DNA of 64,000 bases from JBCAXA01 sp038749025 (GCA_038749025.1 JBCDIL010000016.1:1-64000); one strand, 5' to 3'; positions 35,590-44,063 are shown, counted from the first letter of the stretch. Notes: generated by a model from the letters alone, not told the origin. Numbers and translations: made by a program.

Positions 35590-37263
35590 TTGCCGCGTTT
35601 CGCGATCGCCGTTTTGGCTGTTTACCTGACCGCTTGTGCGGTCTCACCGACGGACAGCGCCGTCTCAACCCCCCGTGTCGTCGCCGCTGAGCGGGCTCTG
35701 ATGGCGGGCGAGTATCGCTATGCGGCCGAACAGTACGCCAAAGCAGCGCTGGCGACTGAGGATATTGACACCTTAGCGGCCGCTGTCGATGTCGGCTTCG
35801 AGTTCGGCGAGAACACAACGACCCAGCGCGTGATCGATCGCTGGCACCGTGTGGAGCCTGCAAACCCAACGCCATGGCTAGCGGCTGCCCGGTTGGCGCT
35901 TCGCGATGCCGATCGGCCGGCGGCCAAAGACGCATTCGTCCAGTTTCTGGGTCTGTCGACGGCGCCGTACCCGGACCGAGCGCAGGCCTACGAGCGGCTG
36001 GGTAATTCGCTAGTGGTAAATACCAACCGCGTGCTCGCGATCGGCGTTGCCGAAGATGTCGCCGCGGCGTTCGACAGTGATTGGCGCGCGTTCAAGATGC
36101 TTTCACAGGTGGCGCTTGCTCGCGATGAGCTAACGCTCGCACTCGAAGCGGCCGAGCAAGCCTTTGAGCTCGCTCCGGACTCGTTCGATGCTGGGCTGTT
36201 GCAGGCACAAGCGATCGTGTTAGGGGGTGATCGCAGTGCCGGGCTCGAATTCGCTGAGTACGTTCTCGACAATGCCGACCCCAGCATTGACGATCGGCTC
36301 AACTATGCCCGCTTGCTGTCGTCTAGCGAGTCTGTTGACGAGGCGATCAACGTCGTCGATGCGGTGCTCGATGACGATCCTGGCAACGCCGACGCCATCG
36401 CCGCGCGGGCCATTCTTGATCTTCGCTCTGGCGAGCTCGAGCGCGCGTGGGAGCGCTTCTCGCGGTTGGCCAACGAGCGCTCACACCGCCACGATGCCGT
36501 ATTTTTTCTTGGCAATATCGCTGAACGCAGCGGACGCAGCGAACAGGCGCGGCGTATTTACAGTCAAATCGGTGAAGGACCCAATGCCGTTATTGCGCAG
36601 CAACGGATCAGCGCGCTGCTGCTCGGCGAAGGTAACCGCGATGCAGCGCTCGCGCATCTGGCCGATTACCGGCGGCGCCATCCAGACGACGGCTTTGCGA
36701 TTAGCGTGACCGAGGCGCAGCTGTTGCGCGAGGTGGGGCAGACCGACAAAGCCATTGAAGTTTACGACCGCTTGCTCGCGATTCGGCCTGAGGGTGAAGG
36801 GCTTAAACTGACGCGAGCCGAGGCCGTTTTGGCCGCAGGCGATGTGGAGCGCGCCGTTCGTCTGTACCGTGAGGCCTTGAAGCAACATCCCGACAGCGCG
36901 CTGTCGCTCAACGCGCTCGGTTACACGCTGGCAGATCGCACCGATCGTTATGATGAGGCTTTTGAGTTGATCCAACGTGCGTTCGAATTGGAGCCCGACA
37001 ACCCGGCGATTATCGACTCGATGGGTTGGGTCGAGTTTAAGCTCGGTCGCTACGAAAATGCTCTGGCACATTTGGAACGCGCCTGGGCGATCATGAAAGA
37101 CCCCGAGGTGGCCGCGCACCTTGGCGAAACGCTGTGGCAATTGGGCGAGCGCGATCGAGCCCGCGCGATACTAAAAGAAGCGTACGACCGCAATCCCGAC
37201 AGCGAGCCATTGCGACGCACGCTCGAGCGCCTGTTGGAGCAGGATGCACGCGTCGAAAGTTAA
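35590..37263 (+). CDS. Tetratricopeptide-repeat outer-membrane lipoprotein
   Basis: A 557-residue protein with a lipobox (VYLTAC), so it is probably an outer-membrane lipoprotein, followed by an array of TPR-like helical hairpins through the whole length. The repeats are clearest between about 335 and 530 (AIEVYDRLLAIRPEGEGLK, AVRLYREALKQHPDSALSLN, AFELIQRAFELEPDNPAII). Start uncertain: TTG 35590 has AGGAG 10 bases upstream and leaves a good signal peptide; TTG 35545 gives a longer leader. TPR proteins in this place next to lolB are widespread in gammaproteobacteria without a settled function. It shares a TAATG stop-start overlap with lolB, suggesting a role near lipoprotein insertion. Confidence 0.85.
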   Translation: MPRFAIAVLAVYLTACAVSPTDSAVSTPRVVAAERALMAGEYRYAAEQYAKAALATEDIDTLAAAVDVGFEFGENTTTQRVIDRWHRVEPANPTPWLAAARLALRDADRPAAKDAFVQFLGLSTAPYPDRAQAYERLGNSLVVNTNRVLAIGVAEDVAAAFDSDWRAFKMLSQVALARDELTLALEAAEQAFELAPDSFDAGLLQAQAIVLGGDRSAGLEFAEYVLDNADPSIDDRLNYARLLSSSESVDEAINVVDAVLDDDPGNADAIAARAILDLRSGELERAWERFSRLANERSHRHDAVFFLGNIAERSGRSEQARRIYSQIGEGPNAVIAQQRISALLLGEGNRDAALAHLADYRRRHPDDGFAISVTEAQLLREVGQTDKAIEVYDRLLAIRPEGEGLKLTRAEAVLAAGDVERAVRLYREALKQHPDSALSLNALGYTLADRTDRYDEAFELIQRAFELEPDNPAIIDSMGWVEFKLGRYENALAHLERAWAIMKDPEVAAHLGETLWQLGERDRARAILKEAYDRNPDSEPLRRTLERLLEQDARVES

Positions 37264-37889
37264 TGGGCGCTGTTGGTAGACACCTTGCTGGCGCGCTCCT
37301 GCTGACGGCGCTGAGCGGCTGCGCGACGCTGGCGCCGTCGACTCTGCCGCCCTTACCCGACGATTACACCGCGCGACAGAAAACCTTGGCGGTATTCGAT
37401 CGGTGGCGTGTGCGCGGCCGGGTGGCCATTCGCACGCCCGACGATGGGTTTTCGGCGGCATTGCATTGGCAGCAGATGGGAAATCGACTAGATGCGCGTT
37501 TGCATGGCCCACTGGGTCGAGGGACCGTACTGCTCGATGGTGATCCGCGCGAAATTCGGCTGCGTCACGCGGACGGTAGCGTCGAAGTTTTGACGGAGCC
37601 GGAACAAAGTCTGCGCCAGCGCTACGGCTGGACCGTCCCTATCGACCATTTTCGATTCTGGGTGCTCGGTATCGGTGACCCGTCATTGCGTGGCGTCACC
37701 GAGGTCGATGCATACGGTCGCCTTGCCAGCCTGGAAGAGGGGCGGTGGCGGGTCGATTACCGGGACTACCAGCGCGTTGGCGATGCCGAGCTGCCGCGCA
37801 AACTCGTCGCCACGAGCGACGAAGTGCGGGTCACCATCGTTTTAAAGGAATGGGAAATACCGCTGGTCGAAGCGCCGGCGGACAATTAA
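37263..37889 (+). CDS. lolB: Outer-membrane lipoprotein receptor LolB
   Basis: A 208-residue lipoprotein that accepts lipoproteins from LolA and inserts them into the outer membrane. The lipobox LSGC is near residue 20. Then come VFDRWRVRGRVAIRTPDDGFSA-like strands, FRFWVLGIGDP, and the C-terminal DYRDYQRVGDAELPRKLVA typical of LolB. ATG 37263 overlaps the TPR stop by one base (TAATG); an open frame further upstream is an artefact of the TPR gene. ispE, normally next, is absent. Confidence 0.93.
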   Translation: MGAVGRHLAGALLLTALSGCATLAPSTLPPLPDDYTARQKTLAVFDRWRVRGRVAIRTPDDGFSAALHWQQMGNRLDARLHGPLGRGTVLLDGDPREIRLRHADGSVEVLTEPEQSLRQRYGWTVPIDHFRFWVLGIGDPSLRGVTEVDAYGRLASLEEGRWRVDYRDYQRVGDAELPRKLVATSDEVRVTIVLKEWEIPLVEAPADN

Positions 37890-37897
37890 CCGCCGGT

Positions 37898-37926
37898 TTG
37901 ACAGTCGAAAGGCCAAGCCCGACAAT
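37898..37926 (+). promoter_or_regulatory. Promoter of tRNA-Gln
   Basis: A perfect -35 TTGACA (37898-37903), 17-base spacer and GACAAT -10 (37921-37926, four of six). The sequence after the -10 is G+C rich, as in stringently controlled stable-RNA promoters. It starts only 9 bases after the lolB stop and would give a leader of roughly 40 bases before the tRNA. Confidence 0.75.
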
Positions 37927-37974
37927 CGTCGCCGCGTCCGCGGACTGCCAGACGGTCCGAACGCCGGTTTCCAC

Positions 37975-38049
37975 TGGGGTGTAGCCAAGCGGTAAGGCAA
38001 CGGGTTTTGATCCCGTGATGCGCAGGTTCGAATCCTGCCACCCCAGCCA
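37975..38049 (+). tRNA. tRNA-Gln(TTG)
   Basis: A 75-base tRNA including the encoded CCA. The acceptor TGGGGTG pairs with CACCCCA; the anticodon stem ACGGG/CCCGT encloses loop TTTTGAT, giving anticodon TTG for glutamine; the T arm contains GGTTCGAATCC. It lies between lolB and prs, a standard gammaproteobacterial place for tRNA-Gln. Confidence 0.97.
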
Positions 38050-38108
38050 TCACCGGCATCGCCGCTGGGCACGGCGGGCAGTTAGACAGCAATTGGGAGT
38101 CCAACGTC

Positions 38109-39062
38109 GTGGAACTCGCGACCATCGCTATATTCGCCGGCAACGCGCATCCGGCGCTCGCTGCCGACATCGCCCGCCACTTGCACATCCCGCTGGCACG
38201 CGCCCAGGTCGCGCGCTTTAGTGACGGCGAAATCAACGTCGAGATCCTTGAAAACATTCGGGGTCGCGAGACGTTTATCGTGCAGCCAACCTCACCGCCA
38301 ACCAACGAAAATCTGATGGAGTTGTTGGTGATGGTCGATGCATGTCGGCGCGCATCCGCTAGCCGGATAACCGCTGTCGTACCGTATTACGGTTACGCCC
38401 GACAGGACCGTCGCCCGCGCGCGTCACGTGTGCCGATTACGGCCAAGCTCGTCGCTAAGCTTTTCGAAGGCGCCGGGATCGATCGCGTACTGACCGTCGA
38501 TTTGCACGCCGACCAAATTCAAGGCTTCTTCGATATCCCGGTGGACAACGTCTATGCATCGCCGATTTTGCTGGGTGATGTCTGGAAGCAGAAGTACCAA
38601 GACATGGTCGTTGTATCGCCAGACGTTGGTGGGGTCGTTCGGGCGCGGGCGCTAGCGAAGCGTCTGGATGACGCCGATCTCGCCATTATTGATAAACGTC
38701 GACCGCGCGCCAACGTGAGCGAAGTCATGAATATCATCGGTAACGTTGCGGGCAAGAGCTGTATTTTGGTCGATGACCTGGTCGATACAGCGGGCACGCT
38801 TTGCCACGCCGCCGGCGCACTGAAAGCGGCCGGCGCCCTGAGCGTCGTTGCCTACATCACGCACCCGGTGCTGTCGGGTCCGGCTGTCGAAAGAGTGTCT
38901 AAGTCAGAGTTGGATGAGCTGGTCGTTACCGACACCATTCCACTGAATGAGGCCGCCCAAGCCTGCGATCGGATCCGCCAGTTGTCGACGGCCGAGCTGT
39001 TGGCCGAGACGATCCGCCGTATCGCCGACGAAGAGTCGGTCAGCTCGCTGTACGTCGACTAG
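38109..39062 (+). CDS. prs: Ribose-phosphate pyrophosphokinase
   Basis: A 317-residue PRPP synthetase (ribose-5-phosphate plus ATP). Signature stretches are ARFSDGEINVEILENIRGRETF, the divalent-cation site DLHADQIQGFFDIPVDN and the PRPP loop ILVDDLVDTAGTL. It starts at GTG 38109 with GGGAG about 10 bases upstream. Length agrees with E. coli Prs (315). It follows tRNA-Gln by 59 bases and may partly be read from the tRNA promoter. Confidence 0.97.
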   Translation: MELATIAIFAGNAHPALAADIARHLHIPLARAQVARFSDGEINVEILENIRGRETFIVQPTSPPTNENLMELLVMVDACRRASASRITAVVPYYGYARQDRRPRASRVPITAKLVAKLFEGAGIDRVLTVDLHADQIQGFFDIPVDNVYASPILLGDVWKQKYQDMVVVSPDVGGVVRARALAKRLDDADLAIIDKRRPRANVSEVMNIIGNVAGKSCILVDDLVDTAGTLCHAAGALKAAGALSVVAYITHPVLSGPAVERVSKSELDELVVTDTIPLNEAAQACDRIRQLSTAELLAETIRRIADEESVSSLYVD

Positions 39063-39103
39063 GGCATTCTCGCCGCCAGCCCCTCCCACGCAGGCCAGAG
39101 CTT

Positions 39104-39112
39104 TGCTATAGT
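39104..39112 (+). promoter_or_regulatory. Extended -10 promoter of rplY
   Basis: TGCTATAGT is an extended -10 element (TG-n-TATAGT) in the 133-base gap between prs and rplY, followed by a G+C-rich discriminator. No strong -35 is seen. It would give an untranslated leader of about 75 bases. Confidence 0.5.
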
Positions 39113-39195
39113 TCGCGCCCCGCCGCCGGCGGGTATTGCCGGATGACTGGTCGCAAGCGTCCGGATCAATTTAGCCAATTTCGGAGACTAACCTC

Positions 39196-39858
39196 ATGAG
39201 TGACAAACTCGATTTGGTTGCAGAAGTCCGTGAAGACCAGGGAAAAGGTGCGAGCCGCCGCCTGCGTCGTCAAGGAAAAGTTCCTGCAATATTGTATGGC
39301 GGTAACCGTCCGCCGCGCGCACTAGCGCTCGACCACAACAAACTGCAACGACAGATGCAGGAAGAGTCGTTCTATTCGAGCGTTCTGACGATTAAAGCCG
39401 GTGAGCGTACGCAACCCGCCATCGTTAAAGACATTCAGCGCCATCCTGCTAAGCAGCAAATTCTGCATATCGATTTGCAGCGCGTTCTTGAAGACGAACG
39501 AATTCGTATGAACGTGCCGCTGCACTTCATTAACGAAGAAACGGCGGTTGGCATCAAACAAAACGGTGGCGTTGCGTCGAAGCTGATGACTGAAGTCGAG
39601 GTCACCTGCTTGCCGGCTGACTTGCCTGAGTACTTCGAAATTGACGTTGCTGACGTCGACGTCGATCAAATGCTCCACCTAACGGACATCAAAACGTCGG
39701 GTAGTGTCGAGATTGCTCAGCTCGCGCAAGGCGATGATCACGATCAGCCGATTTTCGCGGTCAATATGCCTAAGCGTGCTGTAGAAACGGACGAAGATGC
39801 CGCCGATACTGGCGAAGCCGACGGCGACGCAGCGGCCGAACCGGCCGCCGACGAGTAG
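39196..39858 (+). CDS. rplY: 50S ribosomal protein L25 (long TL5/CTC form)
   Basis: A 220-residue general-stress/ribosomal protein L25 that binds 5S rRNA. The N-terminal L25 domain (1-95: REDQGKGASRRLRRQGKVPAILYGG) is followed by the TL5 C-terminal beta domain (VPLHFINEETAVGIKQNGGV; CLPADLPEYFEIDVADVDV) and a disordered acidic tail (DEDAADTGEADGDAAAEPAADE-like). This is the two-domain form, not the 94-residue E. coli form. GGAG lies about 10 bases before ATG. Confidence 0.96.
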   Translation: MSDKLDLVAEVREDQGKGASRRLRRQGKVPAILYGGNRPPRALALDHNKLQRQMQEESFYSSVLTIKAGERTQPAIVKDIQRHPAKQQILHIDLQRVLEDERIRMNVPLHFINEETAVGIKQNGGVASKLMTEVEVTCLPADLPEYFEIDVADVDVDQMLHLTDIKTSGSVEIAQLAQGDDHDQPIFAVNMPKRAVETDEDAADTGEADGDAAAEPAADE

Positions 39859-39894
39859 TCTGGCCGCTAACGCCCGCGATTCGATCAAACACAG

Positions 39895-39916
39895 CCCGCC
39901 GCCAACCGGCGGCGGG
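39895..39916. other. Strong G+C-rich hairpin between rplY and pth
   Basis: CCCGCCGCC (39895-39903) and GGCGGCGGG (39908-39916) form a perfect 9-base-pair stem with an AACC loop. There is no T-tract after it, so it is not a standard intrinsic terminator; it may pause transcription or stabilise the rplY mRNA end. Confidence 0.5.
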
Positions 39917-39963
39917 TGCGTTATGCTTACGTTGCCTGTACGACGGTCACTGACTGTGCTGCC

Positions 39964-40590
39964 ATGACCACGACCGCCAAAGTCGTTGCGGGTCTCGGTA
40001 ACCCGGGGTCCGAATACGAACGTACCCGTCATAACGCTGGGTTCTGGTTTGTCGACGAGATCGCTCGGCGCGCTGGTGAGTCCTTTCGCAGCGAGGCGCG
40101 CTTTAACGCCGACGTTTGTCGGGTTCGCACTGCCGACGAGTCCATTTGGCTCATCAAGCCGATGACCTACATGAATCGTAGCGGTGGGCCGCTGCGACAG
40201 TTTCTCGACTACTACAAGTTACCGGTCGATGGACTGTTGATCGCTCATGATGAGATCGACTTACCCGTCGGTGACGTGCGGCTCAAAGAGGGCGGCGGAC
40301 ACGGTGGTCATAACGGTCTTCGCGATAGCATCGCCTGTCTTGGCGCCGGTTTCTATCGATTGCGGATCGGCGTGGCGCATCCTGGCCACCGCGATGACGT
40401 GGTCGATTACGTGTTGCGTAACGCTCCGGCGGCGGAGCAATCGGAACTCGATGCCGTCGTGGATAAGGCAGCCGATATTGTGCCGACGATGGTCAGCGAT
40501 GGGTTTGCGATTGCAATGAACAAGATTAATCGGCGAGCGCGCAAAAAGCGCCGCGTCAAACCAGAGAGCGAAACGAAAGATGGCGATTAA
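39964..40590 (+). CDS. pth: Peptidyl-tRNA hydrolase
   Basis: A 208-residue hydrolase that releases peptides from dropped-off peptidyl-tRNA. Conserved: GLGNPGSEYERTRHNAGFWFVD with the catalytic histidine (RHN), KPMTYMNRSGGPL, and HDEIDLPVG. ATG 39964 chosen; the frame opens 16 codons earlier, but the extension is not family-like and begins inside the upstream hairpin region. A basic C-terminal tail (NRRARKKRRVKPESE) is present. Overlaps ychF by 11 bases. Confidence 0.95.
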   Translation: MTTTAKVVAGLGNPGSEYERTRHNAGFWFVDEIARRAGESFRSEARFNADVCRVRTADESIWLIKPMTYMNRSGGPLRQFLDYYKLPVDGLLIAHDEIDLPVGDVRLKEGGGHGGHNGLRDSIACLGAGFYRLRIGVAHPGHRDDVVDYVLRNAPAAEQSELDAVVDKAADIVPTMVSDGFAIAMNKINRRARKKRRVKPESETKDGD

Positions 40591-41671
40591 ATGCGGGATC
40601 GTCGGCCTGCCGAACGTGGGTAAATCGACGTTGTTCAATGCCTTGACGGCAGCCGAAATACCGGCCGAGAACTACCCGTTTTGTACGATCGAACCAAACG
40701 TCGGTGTCGTACCGGTGCCTGATCCGCGCTTGGTAACCCTTAGCGATATCGTGAGCCCCGAAAAAACGATCGCAACGACGATGGAGTTTGTTGATATTGC
40801 CGGCTTGGTCGCCGGCGCGGCGAGCGGTGAAGGCCTTGGCAACCAATTCCTCGCAAACATCCGCGAGACTCACGCCATCGCCCACGTCGTTCGTTGTTTT
40901 GATAACGATGATGTTACCCACGTCGACGGTCGCGTGTCGCCGCTTGATGATGCGGAGACGATTAACACGGAGCTCGCCCTAGCGGATCTCGAAGCGGTCG
41001 AACGGGCGTTGTTGAAAGCTGAGAAAAACGCGAAGACCAACGACAAAGCGGCGATTGCCTGGCGTGATCTTCTTAAGCGCATCAAAGGTGCCCTCGACGA
41101 AGGTACGCCTCTTCGGACGCTGGAATTCGACGACAACGAAGCACGCGATATTAAGTCGCTGAACTTACTGACCCGCAAACCGGTGCTGTACATCGCGAAC
41201 GTCAATGACGATGGCTTCGACAACAACTCGTACCTCGACAAGCTGACCGAATTGGCGGCGACGGAAGGTGCCGATATCGTTGCGGTATGCGCGGCTATTG
41301 AAGCGGAAATCGCGTTGCTAGACCCCGACGACAAAGCGGAATTTCTCGCGGACCTCGGATTCGAAGAACCGGGCTTACATCGTGTTATTCGCGCCGCCTA
41401 TCGATTGCTCGGTCTGCAGACATTCTTCACGGCCGGTGCGAAGGAAGTGCGCGCGTGGACGACTCGCGTCGGTGCGACAGCGCCGCAAGCGGCCGGCGAA
41501 ATTCATACCGATTTCGAGAAGGGATTTATACGAGCCGAGGTCATCGGCTATGACGACTACGTCACGACTCGCGGCGAATCGGGCGCTCGCGATGCGGGCA
41601 AGTTGCGGTTAGAAGGCAAAGACTACGTTGTCACGGAAGGTGACGTGATGCACTTCCGATTCAACGTTTAG
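40580..41671 (+). CDS. ychF: Redox-responsive P-loop ATPase YchF/OLA1
   Basis: A 363-residue Obg-related P-loop NTPase that prefers ATP. The P-loop is GLPNVGKSTLFNAL at 8-21, with switch region DIAGLVAGAASGEGLGNQFL, a coiled-coil insertion and a C-terminal TGS domain ending VTEGDVMHFRFNV. Its position after pth is the conserved gammaproteobacterial pair. It overlaps pth by 11 bases and is convergent with the next gene (9-base gap). Confidence 0.97.
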   Translation: MAIKCGIVGLPNVGKSTLFNALTAAEIPAENYPFCTIEPNVGVVPVPDPRLVTLSDIVSPEKTIATTMEFVDIAGLVAGAASGEGLGNQFLANIRETHAIAHVVRCFDNDDVTHVDGRVSPLDDAETINTELALADLEAVERALLKAEKNAKTNDKAAIAWRDLLKRIKGALDEGTPLRTLEFDDNEARDIKSLNLLTRKPVLYIANVNDDGFDNNSYLDKLTELAATEGADIVAVCAAIEAEIALLDPDDKAEFLADLGFEEPGLHRVIRAAYRLLGLQTFFTAGAKEVRAWTTRVGATAPQAAGEIHTDFEKGFIRAEVIGYDDYVTTRGESGARDAGKLRLEGKDYVVTEGDVMHFRFNV

Positions 41672-41680
41672 CTCGGCGTA

Positions 41681-43195
41681 TCAAATCCACGGCGTCGGCG
41701 ACGATTCGGCGCGCAGCAGCGCTGTGTTCGCAAACGCCGTTGCTACCTCTCGCGGAATGAACGGCAGGCGCCGCCTACCGGCGGCCGTTGCCACAGTGAG
41801 ATGCGCGAGGCCTTTACGGGCAAGCAACGGTGTCTCGCGAACCGTTATAAACTGGGTTTTGCGCCACAAAAAGACTTCGATTGTCTCGCCGAGCAAGCCG
41901 TGTCGAATGGCGAGTCCATCGTCGAACAGAAAGTAACCCCAGCGGCGGAGTCGTTGCCCGTAATACAGGGCACTTATAAGGGGCCAGAGAATGGGCAGTG
42001 CCCACAGCCAGCCATCGATGTCGATTTGATAGAAAAAGCCTGCGCATAGGATCGCGGGCAGCAGGCCAGAACGGCGCCAATTAGCCAACCAGTAATAGCG
42101 GTGTATGCGCTGAAAGGCCGCGCCGGCCGGGCGCTGCAGGAAGCGGCAGCGATTGCCGTCGAGAACCCGTTCGGCGACATCGCTGAGTCCTGTGTCCGTG
42201 AGCAACGGGACGACAAACTCCCCTTTGTCGTCGTTCGTCGCGCCAGCGGCCTGTTGCACACCGAGTTCAGCCCGTTTTAACCATTGATGAACTAGGCCAC
42301 GCTGCACATCAAGCCGTTGTGCCTTCGACAGCGGTAATGTCTGCGTACGGTAGGTAATAAGTCCTGCGCCGGAGACGAGCTCCGTTGTTCGATCGATCAA
42401 CTTGAAGCCGTAGTAGCGAACAAAGGCGCTCGCGATCATCGCGATAACAAAGAGGAGTACAGCTAGGAACAAGCCTCCCGTCGCGATACCGACCCATTCA
42501 ACGAGCGACCAATGGTCGGTATCGCCTATCCACGTCGAGAGCCAATCATCGAGCCAACGTTCGGCCCAACGTTGGCTCTCAACGGCGCCGAATGCCGAAC
42601 CGAGAACTGCGAGAAACACCAAGCTACGTTGGCTGCTGATACCGATCTTGACCATATCAGTGGCACCGAGCTGGATGAGCGGTGCAGACTCGTCATCGGG
42701 CTCGATAGCACTGACCGGCGCGACCGGTTCTTGGCGGTCGATCTTGGCGCGCAGCGTTGCAACGATATCGTCGCCGACCGCGGGCAAGACGATTTCGCTG
42801 TCCGTTGAGCCGGCGCTATCGATGGAGACGGTGTTGACGCCGAGCCATCGGTAGATCGGGTTGGCGGACAAGTTGAGTGCCTGGATGCGCGCGTACTCGA
42901 CATCGAGCTGTTTGCGCGAAAAGACCCCCGTACGGAGCATAATGCGCTCGTCGCCAAACCTGAACCGCGTGTTTAAGTACATCGCAATGGCGTAAGTCAG
43001 GGTGACGAGCACGATCGCGGCGCCGATCATCGTCAATCGTTCACGGGAAAACCCACCGGTGCTGACCAAAAATGCGAACGTTGGCACGCCGACCTGGATA
43101 AAGTTTCTTGCGATAACGCGGACCATGTCGGCCACGAAAAACACTAGCGACAGCGGCGATACGCGCTGCCATTGCCTATCAGCCAACGGCGTCAT
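41681..43195 (-). CDS. Bacterial PH-domain membrane protein (YdbT-like)
   Basis: A 504-residue membrane protein with repeated bacterial PH (bPH2, former DUF304) domains between paired hydrophobic segments. At least three similar modules are visible, each with a pattern like TRFRFGDERIMLRTGVFSRKQLDVEYARIQALNL, YGFKLIDRTTELVSGAGL-LPLSKAQRLDVQRGL and GYFLFDDGLAIRHGLLGETIEVFLWRKTQFI. This matches the Bacillus YdbT type; its upstream partner overlaps it by 17 bases. Exact role unknown; YdbS/YdbT have been linked to resistance against antimicrobial peptides in Bacillus. Confidence 0.85.
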   Translation of the reverse strand: MTPLADRQWQRVSPLSLVFFVADMVRVIARNFIQVGVPTFAFLVSTGGFSRERLTMIGAAIVLVTLTYAIAMYLNTRFRFGDERIMLRTGVFSRKQLDVEYARIQALNLSANPIYRWLGVNTVSIDSAGSTDSEIVLPAVGDDIVATLRAKIDRQEPVAPVSAIEPDDESAPLIQLGATDMVKIGISSQRSLVFLAVLGSAFGAVESQRWAERWLDDWLSTWIGDTDHWSLVEWVGIATGGLFLAVLLFVIAMIASAFVRYYGFKLIDRTTELVSGAGLITYRTQTLPLSKAQRLDVQRGLVHQWLKRAELGVQQAAGATNDDKGEFVVPLLTDTGLSDVAERVLDGNRCRFLQRPAGAAFQRIHRYYWLANWRRSGLLPAILCAGFFYQIDIDGWLWALPILWPLISALYYGQRLRRWGYFLFDDGLAIRHGLLGETIEVFLWRKTQFITVRETPLLARKGLAHLTVATAAGRRRLPFIPREVATAFANTALLRAESSPTPWI

Positions 43196-43709
43196 CCTCG
43201 GCGTTGATGCGATCTAGAATGAACTCGCGCAGTCGCTCGCCGGTTGCGACCTCGAGGCCAGGCAAGGCGAGATCCGAACCGGATCCGCCAGCGGTAAAGA
43301 GTTGCAGCGTCGCAAGCCCAAGGCCGCGCTCAAGTGGTCCACGGCCAAGCTCAACGTGTTGAATGCGGTTTAACGGCACAGCCGTCACCGAACGAAAAAA
43401 CCATCCGGTTCTAAACAGAACGTCGTGTTGGCGAAGCGCGTAGCCTTTTTTGGGAACTGCGACGACCGCGTGACCGGCCTGTAGGGCGAAAATAGCGGCG
43501 AGCACGAGCGCCGCTTTGGCGATGCTGACCGACGGCATCTTGCCAGCCATCGACGCGATACCAATGCCAATCGCCACGAGGCTAAGTAGAAAAACACGGC
43601 TAATGATGACTTCGGTCAAGTAGCGATCCGACAGCGGCTGCCAGTCGATGGTGGTGATGTCAGGCAGCGCCTCGTGGTCTACCTGCACGTTGTCGAACGG
43701 TGCGCTCAT
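43179..43709 (-). CDS. Bacterial PH-domain membrane protein (YdbS-like)
   Basis: A 176-residue protein with two transmembrane helices (about 42-86) and one bPH2 domain (KGYALRQHDVLFRTGWFFRSVTAVPLNRIQHVELG). ATG 43709 (MSAPFDNVQVDHE) is preferred to the longer frame from 43841, which would run close to the tRNA. It overlaps the YdbT-like gene, and such pairs are usually cotranscribed. Confidence 0.85.
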   Translation of the reverse strand: MSAPFDNVQVDHEALPDITTIDWQPLSDRYLTEVIISRVFLLSLVAIGIGIASMAGKMPSVSIAKAALVLAAIFALQAGHAVVAVPKKGYALRQHDVLFRTGWFFRSVTAVPLNRIQHVELGRGPLERGLGLATLQLFTAGGSGSDLALPGLEVATGERLREFILDRINAEDDAVG

Positions 43710-43773
43710 CCAGGGAATTCCGTCAAATGATCCATCGATTATAGACGGCTGCCTACCGAGTTCGCGTATACTC

Positions 43774-43802
43774 TTGACGCGTTCAGCGCGAGTCGAGATA
43801 CT
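43774..43802 (+). promoter_or_regulatory. Promoter of the CAT-anticodon tRNA
   Basis: TTGACG (43774-43779, five of six), 17-base spacer and GATACT (43797-43802, four of six), followed by GCCGCGC, a G+C-rich discriminator like that of stable-RNA promoters. It points at the tRNA about 70 bases downstream. Confidence 0.65.
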
Positions 43803-43870
43803 GCCGCGCTTTTCCGTGCCAAGACCCATTTTGGCGCGCACCGTCCAACGACCGGACGGACCATCACATC

Positions 43871-43947
43871 GGTGATGTAGCTCAGTTGGTCAGAGCGGCG
43901 GACTCATAACCCGCAGGTCGGTGGTTCAATTCCACCCATCACCACCA
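43871..43947 (+). tRNA. tRNA-Met(CAT) (elongator; tRNA-Ile2 cannot be excluded)
   Basis: A 77-base tRNA with encoded CCA. Acceptor GGTGATG pairs with CATCACC; anticodon loop CTCATAA gives CAT; T arm GGTGG/CCACC with loop TTCAATT. The anticodon stem reads GCGGA/CCCGC, so the pair next to the loop (31:39) is an A-C mismatch. The CAT anticodon also belongs to the lysidine-modified isoleucine tRNA, and sequence alone does not decide. It is not initiator-like: the first acceptor pair is matched and there are no three G-C pairs at the loop-proximal anticodon stem. Confidence 0.93.
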
Positions 43948-43956
43948 GTAACAAGC

Positions 43957-43985
43957 AAGGGGTTCCCAACGGAACCCCTTTCTCG
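43957..43985 (+). terminator. Intrinsic terminator after tRNA-Met
   Basis: AAGGGGTTCC (43957-43966) and GGAACCCCTT (43971-43980) form a perfect 10-base-pair stem with a CAAC loop, followed by TCTCGTT. The T-run is interrupted, but stem quality and location right after the tRNA are convincing. Confidence 0.75.
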
Positions 43986-44026
43986 TTACAGACGCGCAGA
44001 ACCTCAACGACCGAAGGTGGCTGGCT

Positions 44027-44039
44027 AGTTGCGAAGCTA
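44027..44039 (+). repeat. Copy 1 of a 13-base repeat bordering the DUF62/TetR units
   Basis: AGTTGCGAAGCTA occurs here, 25 bases beyond the stop of the first DUF62 gene, and again at 45744-45756 upstream of tetR. With one more base on the left it is an imperfect palindrome (TAGTTGCGAAGCTA). Confidence 0.6.
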
Positions 44040-44063
44040 CTGGACACCCCGAGCGCGGCGCGT

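Noticed and set aside
37745..37984. Open frame across the lolB end toward tRNA-Gln, checked as an ispE remnant
   Set aside because: The translation has no GHMP-kinase motif (no PAKLNL or PxGAGLGGGSS type sequence) and is a shifted reading of lolB plus spacer.
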